Part shown: one piece after another, positions 45,217 through 54,604 of the stretch
How positions within the stretch are numbered: position 1 is the first letter of the stretch
How the letters are laid out: each line of letters opens with the position of its first letter
NCBI GenBank assembly: GCA_902602515.1
Contig: CACKRG010000003.1
Span: forward strand, 62,001-126,000
Reading direction: 5' to 3'
DNA length: 64,000 nucleotides
Source of the DNA: an uncultured Alphaproteobacteria bacterium
GTDB lineage: Bacteria > Pseudomonadota > Alphaproteobacteria > HIMB59 > GCA-002718135
Made by a program: the position numbers and the translations under genes
The notes under the pieces: model-generated
What the model was told of the DNA's origin: nothing
Seen by the model: only the letters and a program-made list of their open reading frames with translations
The model's database searches: none

Positions 45217-45248
45217 ATTGACTATCAGTGATGCATAATTAAGTCAAT
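45217..45248. promoter_or_regulatory. Inverted repeat ATTGACT-N18-AGTCAAT between ilvE and the MarR gene
   Basis: Two perfect 7-bp arms face each other in the 62-nt divergent spacer; the right arm ends directly against the MarR ATG at 45249. This would suit binding by the MarR-family regulator and control of both genes. The 18-bp spacing is long for one dimer, so two half-sites are possible. Confidence 0.4.
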
Positions 45249-45731
45249 ATGGCTGACCTAAATAAATTGTTAACTCCCATTTATTTGAATGAAAAAGAAA
45301 TTCGCAAAATAATAGAATTAATGTTCTTTTCTTATAGGGATTTTACTTCTGGACCTGACAAAATCTTAGAAAAAATTAAATTTGGAAGAGCACATCATAG
45401 AGTAATCTATTTTGTCGGAAAAAGGAATAATCTAACAATTAAGGAGCTTTTATCAATATTAAAGATAACTAAACAAAGTTTATCTAGAGTGTTAAATCAA
45501 TTAGTTAAAGAAAAATATATTGTATTATCAATAGGAGAGGACAAAAGAACAAAAAAACTTTCACTTTCAAGAAGGGGGTTAGAGCTTGAAAAAAAATTAT
45601 CTGAGATTCAAATTAATAAAATTTTTAATGTAATTAAAAATTTTAACGAAAATGAAATTAATGGCTTTAAGAAAGTCTTATTTGAAATGATAGATCATAA
45701 AAACCAAAATAAATTTAATGAAATTAATTAA
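45249..45731 (+). CDS. petP: MarR-family transcriptional regulator (PetP-like)
   Basis: A winged-helix regulator of 160 aa, with the recognition region in TIKELLSILKITKQSLSRVL (about residues 65-84) and the wing ending in DKRTKKLSLSRRGLELEKKL. It begins a three-gene run with a response regulator (5 nt downstream) and a histidine kinase. The same arrangement is known as petP-petR in Rhodobacter. The gene symbol rests on this context rather than on a diagnostic motif. Confidence 0.82.
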   Translation: MADLNKLLTPIYLNEKEIRKIIELMFFSYRDFTSGPDKILEKIKFGRAHHRVIYFVGKRNNLTIKELLSILKITKQSLSRVLNQLVKEKYIVLSIGEDKRTKKLSLSRRGLELEKKLSEIQINKIFNVIKNFNENEINGFKKVLFEMIDHKNQNKFNEIN

Positions 45732-45736
45732 TCTAT

Positions 45737-46417
45737 ATGAAAAAAAATATCTTAATAATTGACGATGACAAACGATTGAGAGAGCTTCTAAAGGATTATT
45801 TAAGTGAAAAAAATTTTGATGTTTATTTAAGTGAAGATTTTATTGAAGCAAAAGAAATACTTTCATTTGTTTTTTTTGATTTAATAATTTTAGATAGGAT
45901 GATGCCATCAGGTGATGGAATAGATTTGATAAAATTTATTAAAGAAAATTCTAGTTCACCAGTCATAATGTTGACAGCTCTTGATCAGGATAAAAATAAA
46001 ATTCAAGGTTTAAAATTAGGCGCAGATGATTATGTATCCAAACCATTTGAACCTGAAGAATTATACTTAAGGATTATTAAACTATTAAAATTATATGAAA
46101 ATTTTTCAAACCAAGATATCAAAATTACTTTTGGAAGTTTCACTTATGACATATCAACATTGGAATTAAAAAGAAATAATGAATTAGTTTATTTAACAGA
46201 AAGCGAAAATGATTTAATGATCAGATTAATTGATAAAAGAAATGATATCGTTCTAAGAGAAGAGCTAGCTGATCAGGAATTTGATGAGTCAGAATTAAGA
46301 AAAGTTGATGTGAGAATCACAAGACTCAGACAAAAAATAGAAAAAAATGCTAAACAGCCTCAATTTATCAAAACTATACGAGGTAAAGGGTATAAATTAA
46401 TTTGTGATGAATTGTGA
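45737..46417 (+). CDS. petR: OmpR-family response regulator (PetR-like)
   Basis: A two-domain regulator of 226 aa. The receiver has the acidic pocket IIDDDKRLREL, the phospho-acceptor aspartate in LIILDRMMPSGDG (about residue 52) and KPFEPEELYLRI with the conserved lysine. The C-terminal winged helix ends in RLRQKIEKNAKQPQFIKTIRGKGYK. It overlaps the kinase gene by 4 nt, so the two form a cognate pair. Confidence 0.9.
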   Translation: MKKNILIIDDDKRLRELLKDYLSEKNFDVYLSEDFIEAKEILSFVFFDLIILDRMMPSGDGIDLIKFIKENSSSPVIMLTALDQDKNKIQGLKLGADDYVSKPFEPEELYLRIIKLLKLYENFSNQDIKITFGSFTYDISTLELKRNNELVYLTESENDLMIRLIDKRNDIVLREELADQEFDESELRKVDVRITRLRQKIEKNAKQPQFIKTIRGKGYKLICDEL

Positions 46418-47709
46418 TGTTTAGAAAATTTATACCAACTACTTTAATAGGTCGTTCTATAATTATAATATTTGTTCCAATTATAATTTTAGTACTTCTA
46501 ACATCAATCGTTTTTTATCAAACATCATGGAATATAATTTCAAAAAGGTTAGCAGAGTCTGTTGTTGCAGATATAAGCGTTTTAGTAAAATTAATTGAAA
46601 ATGATCTTAAAATCGATGCAGAAAATATAGCACAAAAAGATTTTAAAATGCAATTTGATATTATAGAAAGTGATAAACTTGGAATAACTTTTAAAAAAAC
46701 TAATAGAGGAATTTTATCTAAAAGATTGGAGCAAGCTCTTATAAATTTGAGTACTCCTTTTGAGTATGATCTTAGTAATTTAGAAAATGGTGCAATTATT
46801 AAAGTACAATTAAAAAACAAGATTCTAATTATAAATGTTGATAAGGATAGACTGTATAGTGAAACAGCATTTGTTTTTTTGCTTTGGATGATATTTGCAT
46901 CATTAATTCTTTTATTTATGTCATACTTTTTAATGAATAAGCAACTTAGACCATTGAAAAGACTAGCTATTATTGCAGAAACTTTTGGAAGGGGGCTAGA
47001 TGCACCTGAATTAAAAAGTGTTGGTGCTTATGAAATAAGGCAAACATCTCAAGCATTTAATCAGATGAGAACAAGAATTAAAAGATTTTTAAAACAAAGA
47101 ACGGAAATGCTGGCAGGTGTCAGTCACGATCTAAGAACACCTTTAACGAGGATGAAATTACAAGTTTCTCTTATTAAAGATCAAAAAGCAAAATCAGAAC
47201 TTGAATTAGATATTAATGAAATGACTGCCATGTTAGATAGCTATGTAAGTTTTGTAAAGACAGAGTCTCCAGAAACAATAGAAAATATATATATTAATGA
47301 GCTTATAAAAGAATGTATTAAAGATATTGATAGAGTGAAACACGAATTAATCATAGAAGAAATTGATAAAATACATACATCAGGCAGGCCAATTCAGTTA
47401 AAAAGGGTTTTCCAAAATATTATTGATAATTCTAAAAGGTATGCACAGAAAATTAAAATTATAATTTATCTAATTAATGAGGGTTGTTGCATTGAATTTC
47501 ATGATAATGGCCAAGGAATACCTAAACATAATTTTGAAGATGTGTTTAAACCTTTTTTTACATTAGATCCTTCTAGAAATAAGTTAAAGGGTGAAAGTGG
47601 TCTTGGACTTACAATTTCTAGGGACATTGTTCGTTCTCATGGTGGAGAAATAAAACTGGATAAATCAGGCCTTGGAGGTCTAAAATTGTCAGTTTTATTA
47701 CCAATATAA
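46414..47709 (+). CDS. EnvZ-type sensor histidine kinase
   Basis: A membrane sensor kinase of 431 aa. Two transmembrane segments (about residues 15-37 and 150-170) flank a periplasmic domain of about 110 residues. A HAMP region, the H-box AGVSHDLRTPLTRMK (about residue 235), the N-box VFQNIIDNSKRYA and the G-boxes DNGQGIP and GESGLGLTISRDIV follow. It is the partner of the PetR-like regulator. The signal is unknown. Confidence 0.92.
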   Translation: MMFRKFIPTTLIGRSIIIIFVPIIILVLLTSIVFYQTSWNIISKRLAESVVADISVLVKLIENDLKIDAENIAQKDFKMQFDIIESDKLGITFKKTNRGILSKRLEQALINLSTPFEYDLSNLENGAIIKVQLKNKILIINVDKDRLYSETAFVFLLWMIFASLILLFMSYFLMNKQLRPLKRLAIIAETFGRGLDAPELKSVGAYEIRQTSQAFNQMRTRIKRFLKQRTEMLAGVSHDLRTPLTRMKLQVSLIKDQKAKSELELDINEMTAMLDSYVSFVKTESPETIENIYINELIKECIKDIDRVKHELIIEEIDKIHTSGRPIQLKRVFQNIIDNSKRYAQKIKIIIYLINEGCCIEFHDNGQGIPKHNFEDVFKPFFTLDPSRNKLKGESGLGLTISRDIVRSHGGEIKLDKSGLGGLKLSVLLPI

Positions 47710-47711
47710 TT

Positions 47712-48056
47712 TTAGTACAATCTCACACCATTTTGAAGATTTGTTGCTGGAAAGATTAAAACTGGTTCTTTTTTATCATTAGGCAGTCCTAATACTAATA
47801 CCTCAGACATTATAGAACCTATTTGTTTTGGTTTAAAATTTACTACTGCTATAATTTGTTTATTAATTAATTCTTTCGCAGAATAATTTTCTCTCAATTG
47901 TGCTGAACTTTTTTTTATTCCAATGTTTTTTCCAAAATCAATTTTAAGTAAAATTGATGGTTTGTTTAACTTATCATAATTCTCAGCTTCTATAATTGTT
48001 CCCAACCGAATATCAACTTTTTCGAAATCAGAATAACTAATTAATTTTTTATTCAT
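47712..48056 (-). CDS. csaA: tRNA-binding-domain protein CsaA-like
   Basis: A stand-alone OB-fold tRNA-binding domain of 114 aa, with the family opening YSDFEKVDIRLGTIIEAE, the SSAQLRENYS segment and VNFKPKQIGSIMSEVLVLG, ending NGVRLY. CsaA proteins have export-related chaperone activity in Bacillus and bind tRNA. It overlaps the upstream TetR/COQ9-like gene by 4 nt. Confidence 0.88.
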   Translation of the reverse strand: MNKKLISYSDFEKVDIRLGTIIEAENYDKLNKPSILLKIDFGKNIGIKKSSAQLRENYSAKELINKQIIAVVNFKPKQIGSIMSEVLVLGLPNDKKEPVLIFPATNLQNGVRLY

Positions 48057-48592
48057 TTTATTAATTTAATTAATTTATCTAAATTACTTAGATATCTATC
48101 TAATGTTGTCATGGTTTTTTCTAGAGATTTAGTTTCATCATTATTCCAAGTAAAAATTATCAGCATATATAAAATAACAACTGTTTTAATTTTTGGGACA
48201 GCAAGTATGCCGTTTGTATTTATTTTTGATAATTTCATTATTAACATTATACTTTCAATAAAAGATGGTAGTACCTTAATAAAAACATGAGGTTTTAATA
48301 AAAAATAATTTATTATTTTTTTGACTGATGTTCTGTAGTTATTAAGAATATCCAGTCTTTCCATTAATACTTCAAAAAGCATATCTTTGCTTGATGATAC
48401 CTCTAAAAATGATAAATTTTCTTTTAACAAATAGTCAAAATATCTATTAATTATAATTAAGATATCTGTTTTATTTTTAATAGTTATTTTTTTTTGTTTA
48501 CTTAAAATATTTGATAGAGAAATTTTTTCCCATGAATTTTTTTCTAATAATTTTAAAGCATTTAAAGCAATAGATATTTCATTTTTTTGCAT
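48053..48592 (-). CDS. TetR-like or COQ9-like helical protein
   Basis: An all-helical protein of 179 aa. The first 45 residues (ALNALKLLEKNSWEKISLSN and LSKQKKITIKNKTDIL) look like a TetR-type helix-turn-helix with a degraded middle. The rest (DMLFEVLMERLDILNNYR, later LIIFTWNNDE) matches the layout of COQ9/RpsU-divergent proteins in alphaproteobacteria, which help ubiquinone synthesis. It lies between proC (overlapping by 14 nt) and csaA. The assignment to TetR or COQ9 is not settled. Confidence 0.6.
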   Translation of the reverse strand: MQKNEISIALNALKLLEKNSWEKISLSNILSKQKKITIKNKTDILIIINRYFDYLLKENLSFLEVSSSKDMLFEVLMERLDILNNYRTSVKKIINYFLLKPHVFIKVLPSFIESIMLIMKLSKINTNGILAVPKIKTVVILYMLIIFTWNNDETKSLEKTMTTLDRYLSNLDKLIKLIK

Positions 48593-49403
48593 TTAATTTA
48601 CCTTGAACTTTTGCTCTTTTGTAAGATGCTTTTGTTAATTCATTAAATATTTTATGTATTTTATATTTATTCATTATTTTTAATCCTGCTTCTGTAGTTC
48701 CACCTTTAGTAGCAACTGTATTTACAAGTTTTTTAGCACTAAATTTATTATTAGAAAATAAATCAACAGATCCTTTAAAAGTTTGTGATACTAATATTTT
48801 TGCAACAGATTTTTTAAATCCTAATTTTACAGCAGAATTCTCCATACAATCTATAAGATTAAATACAAAGCCGGGTCCACTTCCAGATATTGCAGTTGCC
48901 ATATCAATTTGATTTTCATTTTCTAAAAGTAATGTTTTTCCAGAATAATTAAATAATTCTAATACTTGTTTTATTTTTTTTCTATTTACTTTTCTTCCTG
49001 CAACAATACAATTCATACTTTTACCAATTGAAGCAGGCATATTAGGCATTACTCTAAAAAAATTATTGGTTTGTTTGAATTTTTTTTCAAATAAATTTAT
49101 TTTTTTTCCAGCAATTACACTTATAATTGATGTCTGATTCCCTATTTTTATGTATGAAACATCTTTAAGGATATTGTTTAAATCAAGTGGCTTTATAGCA
49201 AAAATAATAAAATCAAAAATTTTATCTCTTTTACTATTTGAAATTTTTTTTAGAATAGTTACATTAGCTTTATAATATTTTTTACTTAATGAACTAAATT
49301 TATTAGGATCAATTATAGTTAAAGAATATTTTTTTGAATTTATCCATGAAGTGACTAAAGCACTTCCCATATGTCCACAGCCAATAACTAATATTTTTTT
49401 CAT
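48579..49403 (-). CDS. proC: Pyrroline-5-carboxylate reductase
   Basis: ProC reduces pyrroline-5-carboxylate to proline with NAD(P)H. The Rossmann motif VIGCGHMGSAL is at residues 5-15, with FRVMPNMPASIG near residue 118, and the C-terminal dimerisation region contains AISGSGPGFVF and VATKGGTTEAGL. At 274 aa it is full length. It is preceded by the YbjN-like gene (29 nt). Confidence 0.94.
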   Translation of the reverse strand: MKKILVIGCGHMGSALVTSWINSKKYSLTIIDPNKFSSLSKKYYKANVTILKKISNSKRDKIFDFIIFAIKPLDLNNILKDVSYIKIGNQTSIISVIAGKKINLFEKKFKQTNNFFRVMPNMPASIGKSMNCIVAGRKVNRKKIKQVLELFNYSGKTLLLENENQIDMATAISGSGPGFVFNLIDCMENSAVKLGFKKSVAKILVSQTFKGSVDLFSNNKFSAKKLVNTVATKGGTTEAGLKIMNKYKIHKIFNELTKASYKRAKVQGKLNAKK

Positions 49404-49432
49404 AAAATTTTTTATTATTTATATTATATATA

Positions 49433-49921
49433 TTAAGCTCTGCCAATTATTTCAAATTTAGAAAATTTGATAGCTTCTTTTGGTGTTATTTCATCAAACA
49501 ACACTTGTTGAAAACTAGAATAAAATTTTTCACATTCATAGATTCCAATATCAACTAAATCTTCAAATTTTTTATGAAGTAATTCATTTTCTGAATTTGA
49601 AAGAATTGTATGCCTAAATGCTGGAATGCCATTTTTACTTGTTATATCAAAATGGCCTATCCATAAATTTTCATTTATCAAAGCTAATAATTCATAAGCT
49701 TTGGATAATTTTGTTTGTGGAAAACGAATATCAAAGGTAATAGATAAGCTTAATGCATTAATATTTTCTGACCATGAAAAATATAATCTATAAGCACACC
49801 AGTTAGAAGATATTTCAGCTACAAGTTCATGGTCAGCAGCTCTACTAAAATTCCATTTTTTCTGGTGTATTACGTCCTCTACAATGTCTATAGGATTTAA
49901 AAACATGTTTTCATTATTCAT
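49433..49921 (-). CDS. YbjN-domain protein
   Basis: A 162-residue protein of the YbjN family, which has a type-III-secretion-chaperone-like fold. Visible segments are AEISSNWCAYRLYFSWSE, FDIRFPQTKLSKAYELLALINE and LWIGHFDI, then RHTILSNSE. The biochemical role of the family is not known; in E. coli YbjN affects stress and motility phenotypes. It probably forms a unit with proC, the TetR/COQ9-like gene and csaA. Confidence 0.8.
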   Translation of the reverse strand: MNNENMFLNPIDIVEDVIHQKKWNFSRAADHELVAEISSNWCAYRLYFSWSENINALSLSITFDIRFPQTKLSKAYELLALINENLWIGHFDITSKNGIPAFRHTILSNSENELLHKKFEDLVDIGIYECEKFYSSFQQVLFDEITPKEAIKFSKFEIIGRA

Positions 49922-49927
49922 ACTCTA

Positions 49928-49958
49928 TGTAGTAGATCTATCTAATAGAGCTACTATA
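49928..49958 (-). other. Imperfect hairpin upstream of the YbjN gene
   Basis: AGTAGATCTAT and ATAGAGCTACT pair with one mismatch around a 3-nt loop, with a few further outer pairs. It starts 6 nt before the YbjN start codon, in the untranslated leader. It may influence translation or be an operator; no T-run follows. Confidence 0.35.
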
Positions 49959-50037
49959 TTTATGAATTACTAAAATTTTCCGTTGTTTTGCAAGAAAATT
50001 TATAAAAAAAAAAATGATAATGTGAATAATTAAGAGA

Positions 50038-50319
50038 TTACCGTTTTTTTGCTTTTTTCTTATTAGATTTTCCAACTATAGCGGATTTTTTGGCTTTTTT
50101 TCGGCTTTTCATTACTTTTCCATTACTAGCCATTAATTTATCTACCTGTTTTTTAAGAACATCGAATTCATCTTTTTTTACTAAGTTCATTTTTTTTATT
50201 ACTTTATTTACTCTTAAAGACACAATTGTCTCTATTTCCTCTTTAACGCCTGAAAAAGTACTCATGGCATCTACAGCAAATTTTGATAAATCTGATAAAA
50301 TCTTGTTTCTATTAACCAT
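50038..50319 (-). CDS. ubiK: Accessory factor UbiK-family protein (BMFP domain)
   Basis: A small 93-aa protein. Residues 3-65 form two helices with a coiled-coil character (ILSDLSKFAVDAMSTFSGVK and KKDEFDVLKKQVDKLM), as in UbiK/YqiC, which assists aerobic ubiquinone synthesis at the membrane. The last 25 residues are very lysine-rich (KSRKKAKKSAIV, SNKKKAKKR), unlike E. coli UbiK, and may bind nucleic acid or lipid head groups. It is divergent from lgt with an 11-nt gap. Confidence 0.82.
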   Translation of the reverse strand: MVNRNKILSDLSKFAVDAMSTFSGVKEEIETIVSLRVNKVIKKMNLVKKDEFDVLKKQVDKLMASNGKVMKSRKKAKKSAIVGKSNKKKAKKR

Positions 50320-50330
50320 AGTATTATTAA

Positions 50331-51137
50331 ATGTATAAATATATGAATTTTATTCAACCTTCAATAGATCCTATAATATTTTCCTTTGGATTTATTGATA
50401 TCCGTTGGTACAGCTTGTCATACATCTTGGGTATAATATTGGGTTTTCTAGTTATCAAAAAACTCAATAAAATTAGAGGTGATAAAATTAAAGTTGCTCA
50501 ATTGGATAGCTTTTTTATTTGGGCAGTATTTGGAATTATTTTGGGAGGGAGAATTGGATATGTAATTTTTTATCAGACTGAATTATTTTTTCAAAATCCA
50601 GGTTTTATATTTGAAATTTGGAATGGTGGCATGTCTTTTCATGGAGGTTTAGCAGGTATAATAATAAGCATATATATATTCACTAAAATCAATAATATAA
50701 AATTTTTTTATTTAAGTGACTTAGTTTCTATTGCTGCACCAATTGGTTTGTTTTTTGGACGTATTGCAAATTTTATAAATACTGAATTAATCGGGAGGCC
50801 AACTGAATTCTTTATAACTGTTATATATCCTTCAGTTGACAATTTACCACGACATCCCTCTCAGCTTTATGAAGCATTTTTTGAAGGTATAATTTTATTT
50901 CTTATTTTGATTTTATATTTCATGAGGACAAAAAATTTAGAAAATCATGGTTTCATTTCAGCACTTTTTTTATGTCTTTATTCAACCTTTAGGTTTATTA
51001 TTGAATTTATTAGAGAGCCTGATTCACACTTAGGATTATTTTTTAATTTTTTAACAATGGGTCAAATATTATGCATTCCACTGTTTTTATATGGTTTGTT
51101 TATTATTCAAAACTATGTATTTAGAAGAAAAAATTAA
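50331..51137 (+). CDS. lgt: Prolipoprotein diacylglyceryl transferase
   Basis: An inner-membrane enzyme (268 aa) that adds diacylglycerol to the lipobox cysteine of lipoproteins. It contains the family motifs DIRWYSLSYILG, GGMSFHGGLAGI, the signature GRIANFINTELIGRP (about residue 145) and RHPSQLYEAFFEG. The track start gives two possible methionines (MYKYMNFIQPS); the second is 12 nt later. The end overlaps the next gene by 23 nt. Confidence 0.94.
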   Translation: MYKYMNFIQPSIDPIIFSFGFIDIRWYSLSYILGIILGFLVIKKLNKIRGDKIKVAQLDSFFIWAVFGIILGGRIGYVIFYQTELFFQNPGFIFEIWNGGMSFHGGLAGIIISIYIFTKINNIKFFYLSDLVSIAAPIGLFFGRIANFINTELIGRPTEFFITVIYPSVDNLPRHPSQLYEAFFEGIILFLILILYFMRTKNLENHGFISALFLCLYSTFRFIIEFIREPDSHLGLFFNFLTMGQILCIPLFLYGLFIIQNYVFRRKN

Positions 51138-52149
51138 AAACACTATTCTTTTAAAAAAAAATGGTATTCGCCTGGATAAGTTTATAAAATATGCTCTTTT
51201 TGACAAAGATGGTTACTATTACACAAAAAAACCAATTGGGAAAAATAGAGATTTCACTACATCACCTGAAATTAGCCAAGCGTTTGGAGAGATTATTGGT
51301 CAATACTTATTTTATTTTTGGAAGACAAAAATTAAGTCTGAGTTTAACCTGATAGAATTAGGGCCAGGAAAAGGGACCTTATTTTCAGATATTGCTAATA
51401 GTTTAGAAAAATATTCCAGTTTTTTTAATAATTCAAAAATTTTTTTTATTGAAATTAATGAAGAGCTTATCAAAAATCAAAAGAAAAAAATTAAAAATTT
51501 TAAATTAAATAAGGTTACATGGAGAAATAGAATAAATTTTCAAAATAAAATTCCCTCAATAATTTATTCAAATGAATTTTTTGATTGTTTCCCTGTCAGG
51601 CAATTTGTGCATAAAGATTTTTGGTTTGAAAAATACATTAATATAAACAATGATAACAATTTTTGTTTTAAAGAAAATATGATAACTAATAAAAAATTGT
51701 TATCGTATTTAAATAAATATAAAAATAATGATATTTTAGAAATTTCATTTGAAAGAAATAATTATTTTGAAAAAATTTGTAAATATATTCATAAAAATAG
51801 TGGTCTTTTTTTTACTATTGATTACGGATATTTTAAAAAAATAAATAATTTTACTTTACAAGGCATCCAAAATCATAAGTTATCAAATATTTTAGAAAAT
51901 GTTGGTGAAAAAGACATTTCAAGTCATGTTAATTTTAATGATTTAATCAATATAGCTAAAAAAAATAAACTTAAAATTGAAGAGTTTTGTACTCAAAAAG
52001 AATTTTTTACTAAATTTGGAATTTTAGAGAGAAAACAATATTTTAAAAAGAAAAATAATTCGAAAGAATTTGAAGATGCAATTGATAGATTAATTGATGA
52101 AAATGAAATGGGAAATTTATTCAAATGTTTAGTGGTATCTAATTTATGA
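51115..52149 (+). CDS. MidA/NDUFAF7-family SAM-dependent methyltransferase
   Basis: A class I methyltransferase of the COG1565 family, 344 aa from the preferred start. The N-terminus has KYALFDKDGYYYTKKPIGKN and DFTTSPEISQAFGE, the SAM motif is ELGPGKGTLFSDI, and FSNEFFD-type 'YSNEFFDCFPVRQF' follows. In mitochondria NDUFAF7 methylates an arginine of a complex I subunit; the bacterial role is probably similar. The track's 51091 start adds eight residues inside lgt; I chose MYLEEKIKN at 51115. Confidence 0.86.
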   Translation: MYLEEKIKNTILLKKNGIRLDKFIKYALFDKDGYYYTKKPIGKNRDFTTSPEISQAFGEIIGQYLFYFWKTKIKSEFNLIELGPGKGTLFSDIANSLEKYSSFFNNSKIFFIEINEELIKNQKKKIKNFKLNKVTWRNRINFQNKIPSIIYSNEFFDCFPVRQFVHKDFWFEKYININNDNNFCFKENMITNKKLLSYLNKYKNNDILEISFERNNYFEKICKYIHKNSGLFFTIDYGYFKKINNFTLQGIQNHKLSNILENVGEKDISSHVNFNDLINIAKKNKLKIEEFCTQKEFFTKFGILERKQYFKKKNNSKEFEDAIDRLIDENEMGNLFKCLVVSNL

Positions 52150-52910
52150 CTAATAAAAATTTTCTTACAGTTAAAAAGCTCAGCAATAAATATAATTTTG
52201 GTTTCTTTAAGTCTAAAGGTGGTGTGTCTAGAGGAAGTTTTTATTCTTTAAACTGCAGTAAGGGAGTTGGTGATAAAACTAAAAATGTTGAAAAGAATAT
52301 AAAAATTGCTTTAGGTAATTTATTAATTTCAAAAAATAAAATTAAATTAATTAATCAAGTTCATTCAAACAAAATATTTTTTATTAACAAAAATAATTTT
52401 AATAAAGAATTATATGGCGATGGCTTAGTAACTAATGAAAAAAATATTGCCATTGGAGTTTTAACAGCTGATTGTGCACCAGTATTTTTATTTGATATTG
52501 AAAAAAAATTAATTTGTTGTCTACATGCGGGATGGAAAGGAGCTCTAACAAATATTTGTAGAGAAGGTATAAAGACATTTGCAAATAAAAAAATAAAAAG
52601 TAGAAACGTTATAGCTGTTGTTGGACCTTGTTTAGGATTTAAAAACTTTGAAGTAGATAAAAAATTCAAATTAAAATTTATAGAAAAAGATACTAAATAT
52701 TTTAAATTTTTTAAATATAAGAATAAAAATAAAGATTTATTTAATTTGAGAGCATTATTAAATTATCAAATTAATGCTGAGGGTATAAAAAATATCTATA
52801 ATTTAAAAAAAGATACTTATAAATATAGTAAAGATTTTTTTAGCCACAGAAGAATGACTCACCAAAAAAAGAGCAAAACAGGCAGGATGATAAATATAAT
52901 TTCTTTTTAA
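52146..52910 (+). CDS. pgeF: Peptidoglycan editing factor PgeF (laccase-domain protein)
   Basis: A YfiH/DUF152 protein of 254 aa. The metal-site residues occur in INQVHSNKI (His), VLTADCAPVFLFD (Cys) and CLHAGWKGAL (His). E. coli PgeF removes L-Ser wrongly built into peptidoglycan precursors; eukaryotic relatives act on purine nucleosides. It overlaps the methyltransferase gene by 4 nt, completing lgt, methyltransferase, pgeF. Confidence 0.9.
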   Translation: MTNKNFLTVKKLSNKYNFGFFKSKGGVSRGSFYSLNCSKGVGDKTKNVEKNIKIALGNLLISKNKIKLINQVHSNKIFFINKNNFNKELYGDGLVTNEKNIAIGVLTADCAPVFLFDIEKKLICCLHAGWKGALTNICREGIKTFANKKIKSRNVIAVVGPCLGFKNFEVDKKFKLKFIEKDTKYFKFFKYKNKNKDLFNLRALLNYQINAEGIKNIYNLKKDTYKYSKDFFSHRRMTHQKKSKTGRMINIISF

Positions 52911-52962
52911 TATAATTTCTATTGCACTATTTATATTCTTATATAAAAATTAAATCGATTAA

Positions 52963-53898
52963 ATGAAAATAATCGCTTGTAATAGCAGTAAAAGCTTATC
53001 TGAAAAAATATCTCAACACATTGGTGTACCTTTAGCTGATGCTTCAATAAGGACTTTTAATGACAGAGAAATATTTGTTGAAATAAATGAAAATATTCGC
53101 GGAGAGGATGTTTTCATAATACAATCAACATCACATCCAGCTAATGATCATTTGATGGAACTTTTAATAACAATAGACGCAGCAAGAAGAGGTTCTGCAA
53201 AAAGAATTACCGCTGTTATTCCTTATTACGGATACGCAAGACAAGATAGAAAGACAGGTCCTAGAACTCCTATTACTGCTAAATTAGTTGCAAATCTAAT
53301 AACTTCTGCTGGAGCTCATAGAGTTTTAACAATGGATTTACACGCTGGTCAAATTCAAGGTTTTTTTGACATTCCATTAGATAATATTTTTTCAGCTCCA
53401 CCAATATTAAAAGATATCAAAGAAAAATTTTCAGGAAACAAAGAACTAGTAGTTGCATCACCAGATGTCGGAGGTGTTGTAAGGGCAAGAGCATTTGCTA
53501 AGAGATTAGATGCTGGATTAGCAATTGCAGATAAAAGAAGAGAAAAAGCTGGAGAGTCAGAAGTAATGAATATAATTGGAGAAGTAGATGGAAAAATTTG
53601 TATTTTACTGGATGACATTGCAGACTCAGCTGGAACATTATGTAATGCTGCTGAAGCACTTAAAAAAAATGGCGCAAAAGAAATTTATTCATATATTGTT
53701 CATGGAGTATTATCAGGCAAAGCTTTAGATAGAATTTCTAATTCAGCTATTAAAGAACTTGTATTAACAGATACTATTGAGCCTTCTAATGATATAAAAA
53801 ATACAAAAAACATTAGACATATCAGCATAGCTCCTTTAATGGGTGAGGCGATTAAAAGAATTAGTAGTGACGCTTCTGTTTCTGCTCTTTTTGATTAA
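52963..53898 (+). CDS. prs: Ribose-phosphate pyrophosphokinase
   Basis: Makes PRPP from ribose 5-phosphate and ATP for nucleotide, histidine and tryptophan synthesis. Motifs in the 311-aa protein: [23 protein letters not shown], the metal-binding [11 protein letters not shown], the flexible loop [10 protein letters not shown] and the PRPP-binding [12 protein letters not shown]. Length and motifs are normal. rplY follows after 7 nt. Confidence 0.96.
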   Translation: MKIIACNSSKSLSEKISQHIGVPLADASIRTFNDREIFVEINENIRGEDVFIIQSTSHPANDHLMELLITIDAARRGSAKRITAVIPYYGYARQDRKTGPRTPITAKLVANLITSAGAHRVLTMDLHAGQIQGFFDIPLDNIFSAPPILKDIKEKFSGNKELVVASPDVGGVVRARAFAKRLDAGLAIADKRREKAGESEVMNIIGEVDGKICILLDDIADSAGTLCNAAEALKKNGAKEIYSYIVHGVLSGKALDRISNSAIKELVLTDTIEPSNDIKNTKNIRHISIAPLMGEAIKRISSDASVSALFD

Positions 53899-53905
53899 TT
53901 TTAAT

Positions 53906-54583
53906 ATGGAAAATTATAAAGCACTTAATCGAAACAAAGAAGCTGGTTCAACGCACAGTCTCTTAGCTAAAGGAATGGTACCTGGAATAATATATGGTAA
54001 AGGTTCAGAGCCAACAAAAATTGCATTAGAGGATAAAATATTAAAAAAACTTATGCATACTGGCTCTTTCTACTCCACCATAATTGATATTGAAGTTAAT
54101 GGAAAAGTAGAGAAAATATTGCCTAAACAACTACAATATCATCCAGTAAGTGATAAGTTGATTCATTTTGACTTTTTAAGAGTGCAAGAAAACACTAAAG
54201 TGAATGTCGAAATTCCTATAGAATTTTTAAATCAAGAAAAATGTCCTGGTTTAAAAAAAGGTGGTGTTTTAAATACAGTAAGGCGTTTAGTTGAGCTTTC
54301 ATGTAATGCAAATAATATACCGAGTAAGCTTGAGTTCGATTTAATCGATAGTGAAATAGGAGATGCAGTTAAAATAAGTAACATTAATCTTCCAGAGGGT
54401 GTTATTCCAACAATATCCGATAGAGATTTTGTAATTGCTACATTAGTGCCTCCAACTGTAGAAGTTGAAACAAAAACTGAAGAAACTGCTGAAGATGGCT
54501 CAGAAGAGAGTGGTGAAGAAAAATCAGAAGACAAAAAAGAAGACAGTTCTGATAAAAAAGAAGAAAATAAAGAATCTAAGTAA
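53906..54583 (+). CDS. rplY: Ribosomal protein L25/Ctc family
   Basis: A 225-aa long-form (Ctc-type) L25 that binds 5S rRNA. The N-terminal L25 domain includes GMVPGIIYGKG, and the TL5 C-terminal domain follows with CPGLKKGGVLNTVRR and LPEGVIPTISDRDFVIA. The last 35 residues are an acidic, lysine/glutamate-rich tail. The track starts at 53843 inside prs; I chose MENYKALNRNKE at 53906, which fits the family and lies after the prs stop. Confidence 0.93.
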   Translation: MENYKALNRNKEAGSTHSLLAKGMVPGIIYGKGSEPTKIALEDKILKKLMHTGSFYSTIIDIEVNGKVEKILPKQLQYHPVSDKLIHFDFLRVQENTKVNVEIPIEFLNQEKCPGLKKGGVLNTVRRLVELSCNANNIPSKLEFDLIDSEIGDAVKISNINLPEGVIPTISDRDFVIATLVPPTVEVETKTEETAEDGSEESGEEKSEDKKEDSSDKKEENKESK

Positions 54584-54604
54584 CTTTAATTTATACCTAA
54601 TTAT

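Noticed and set aside
53843-53905. Track start of the L25 ORF with a hydrophobic leader, suggesting a signal peptide
   Set aside because: These residues come from an alternate frame of the prs 3' end; L25 starts at 53906.
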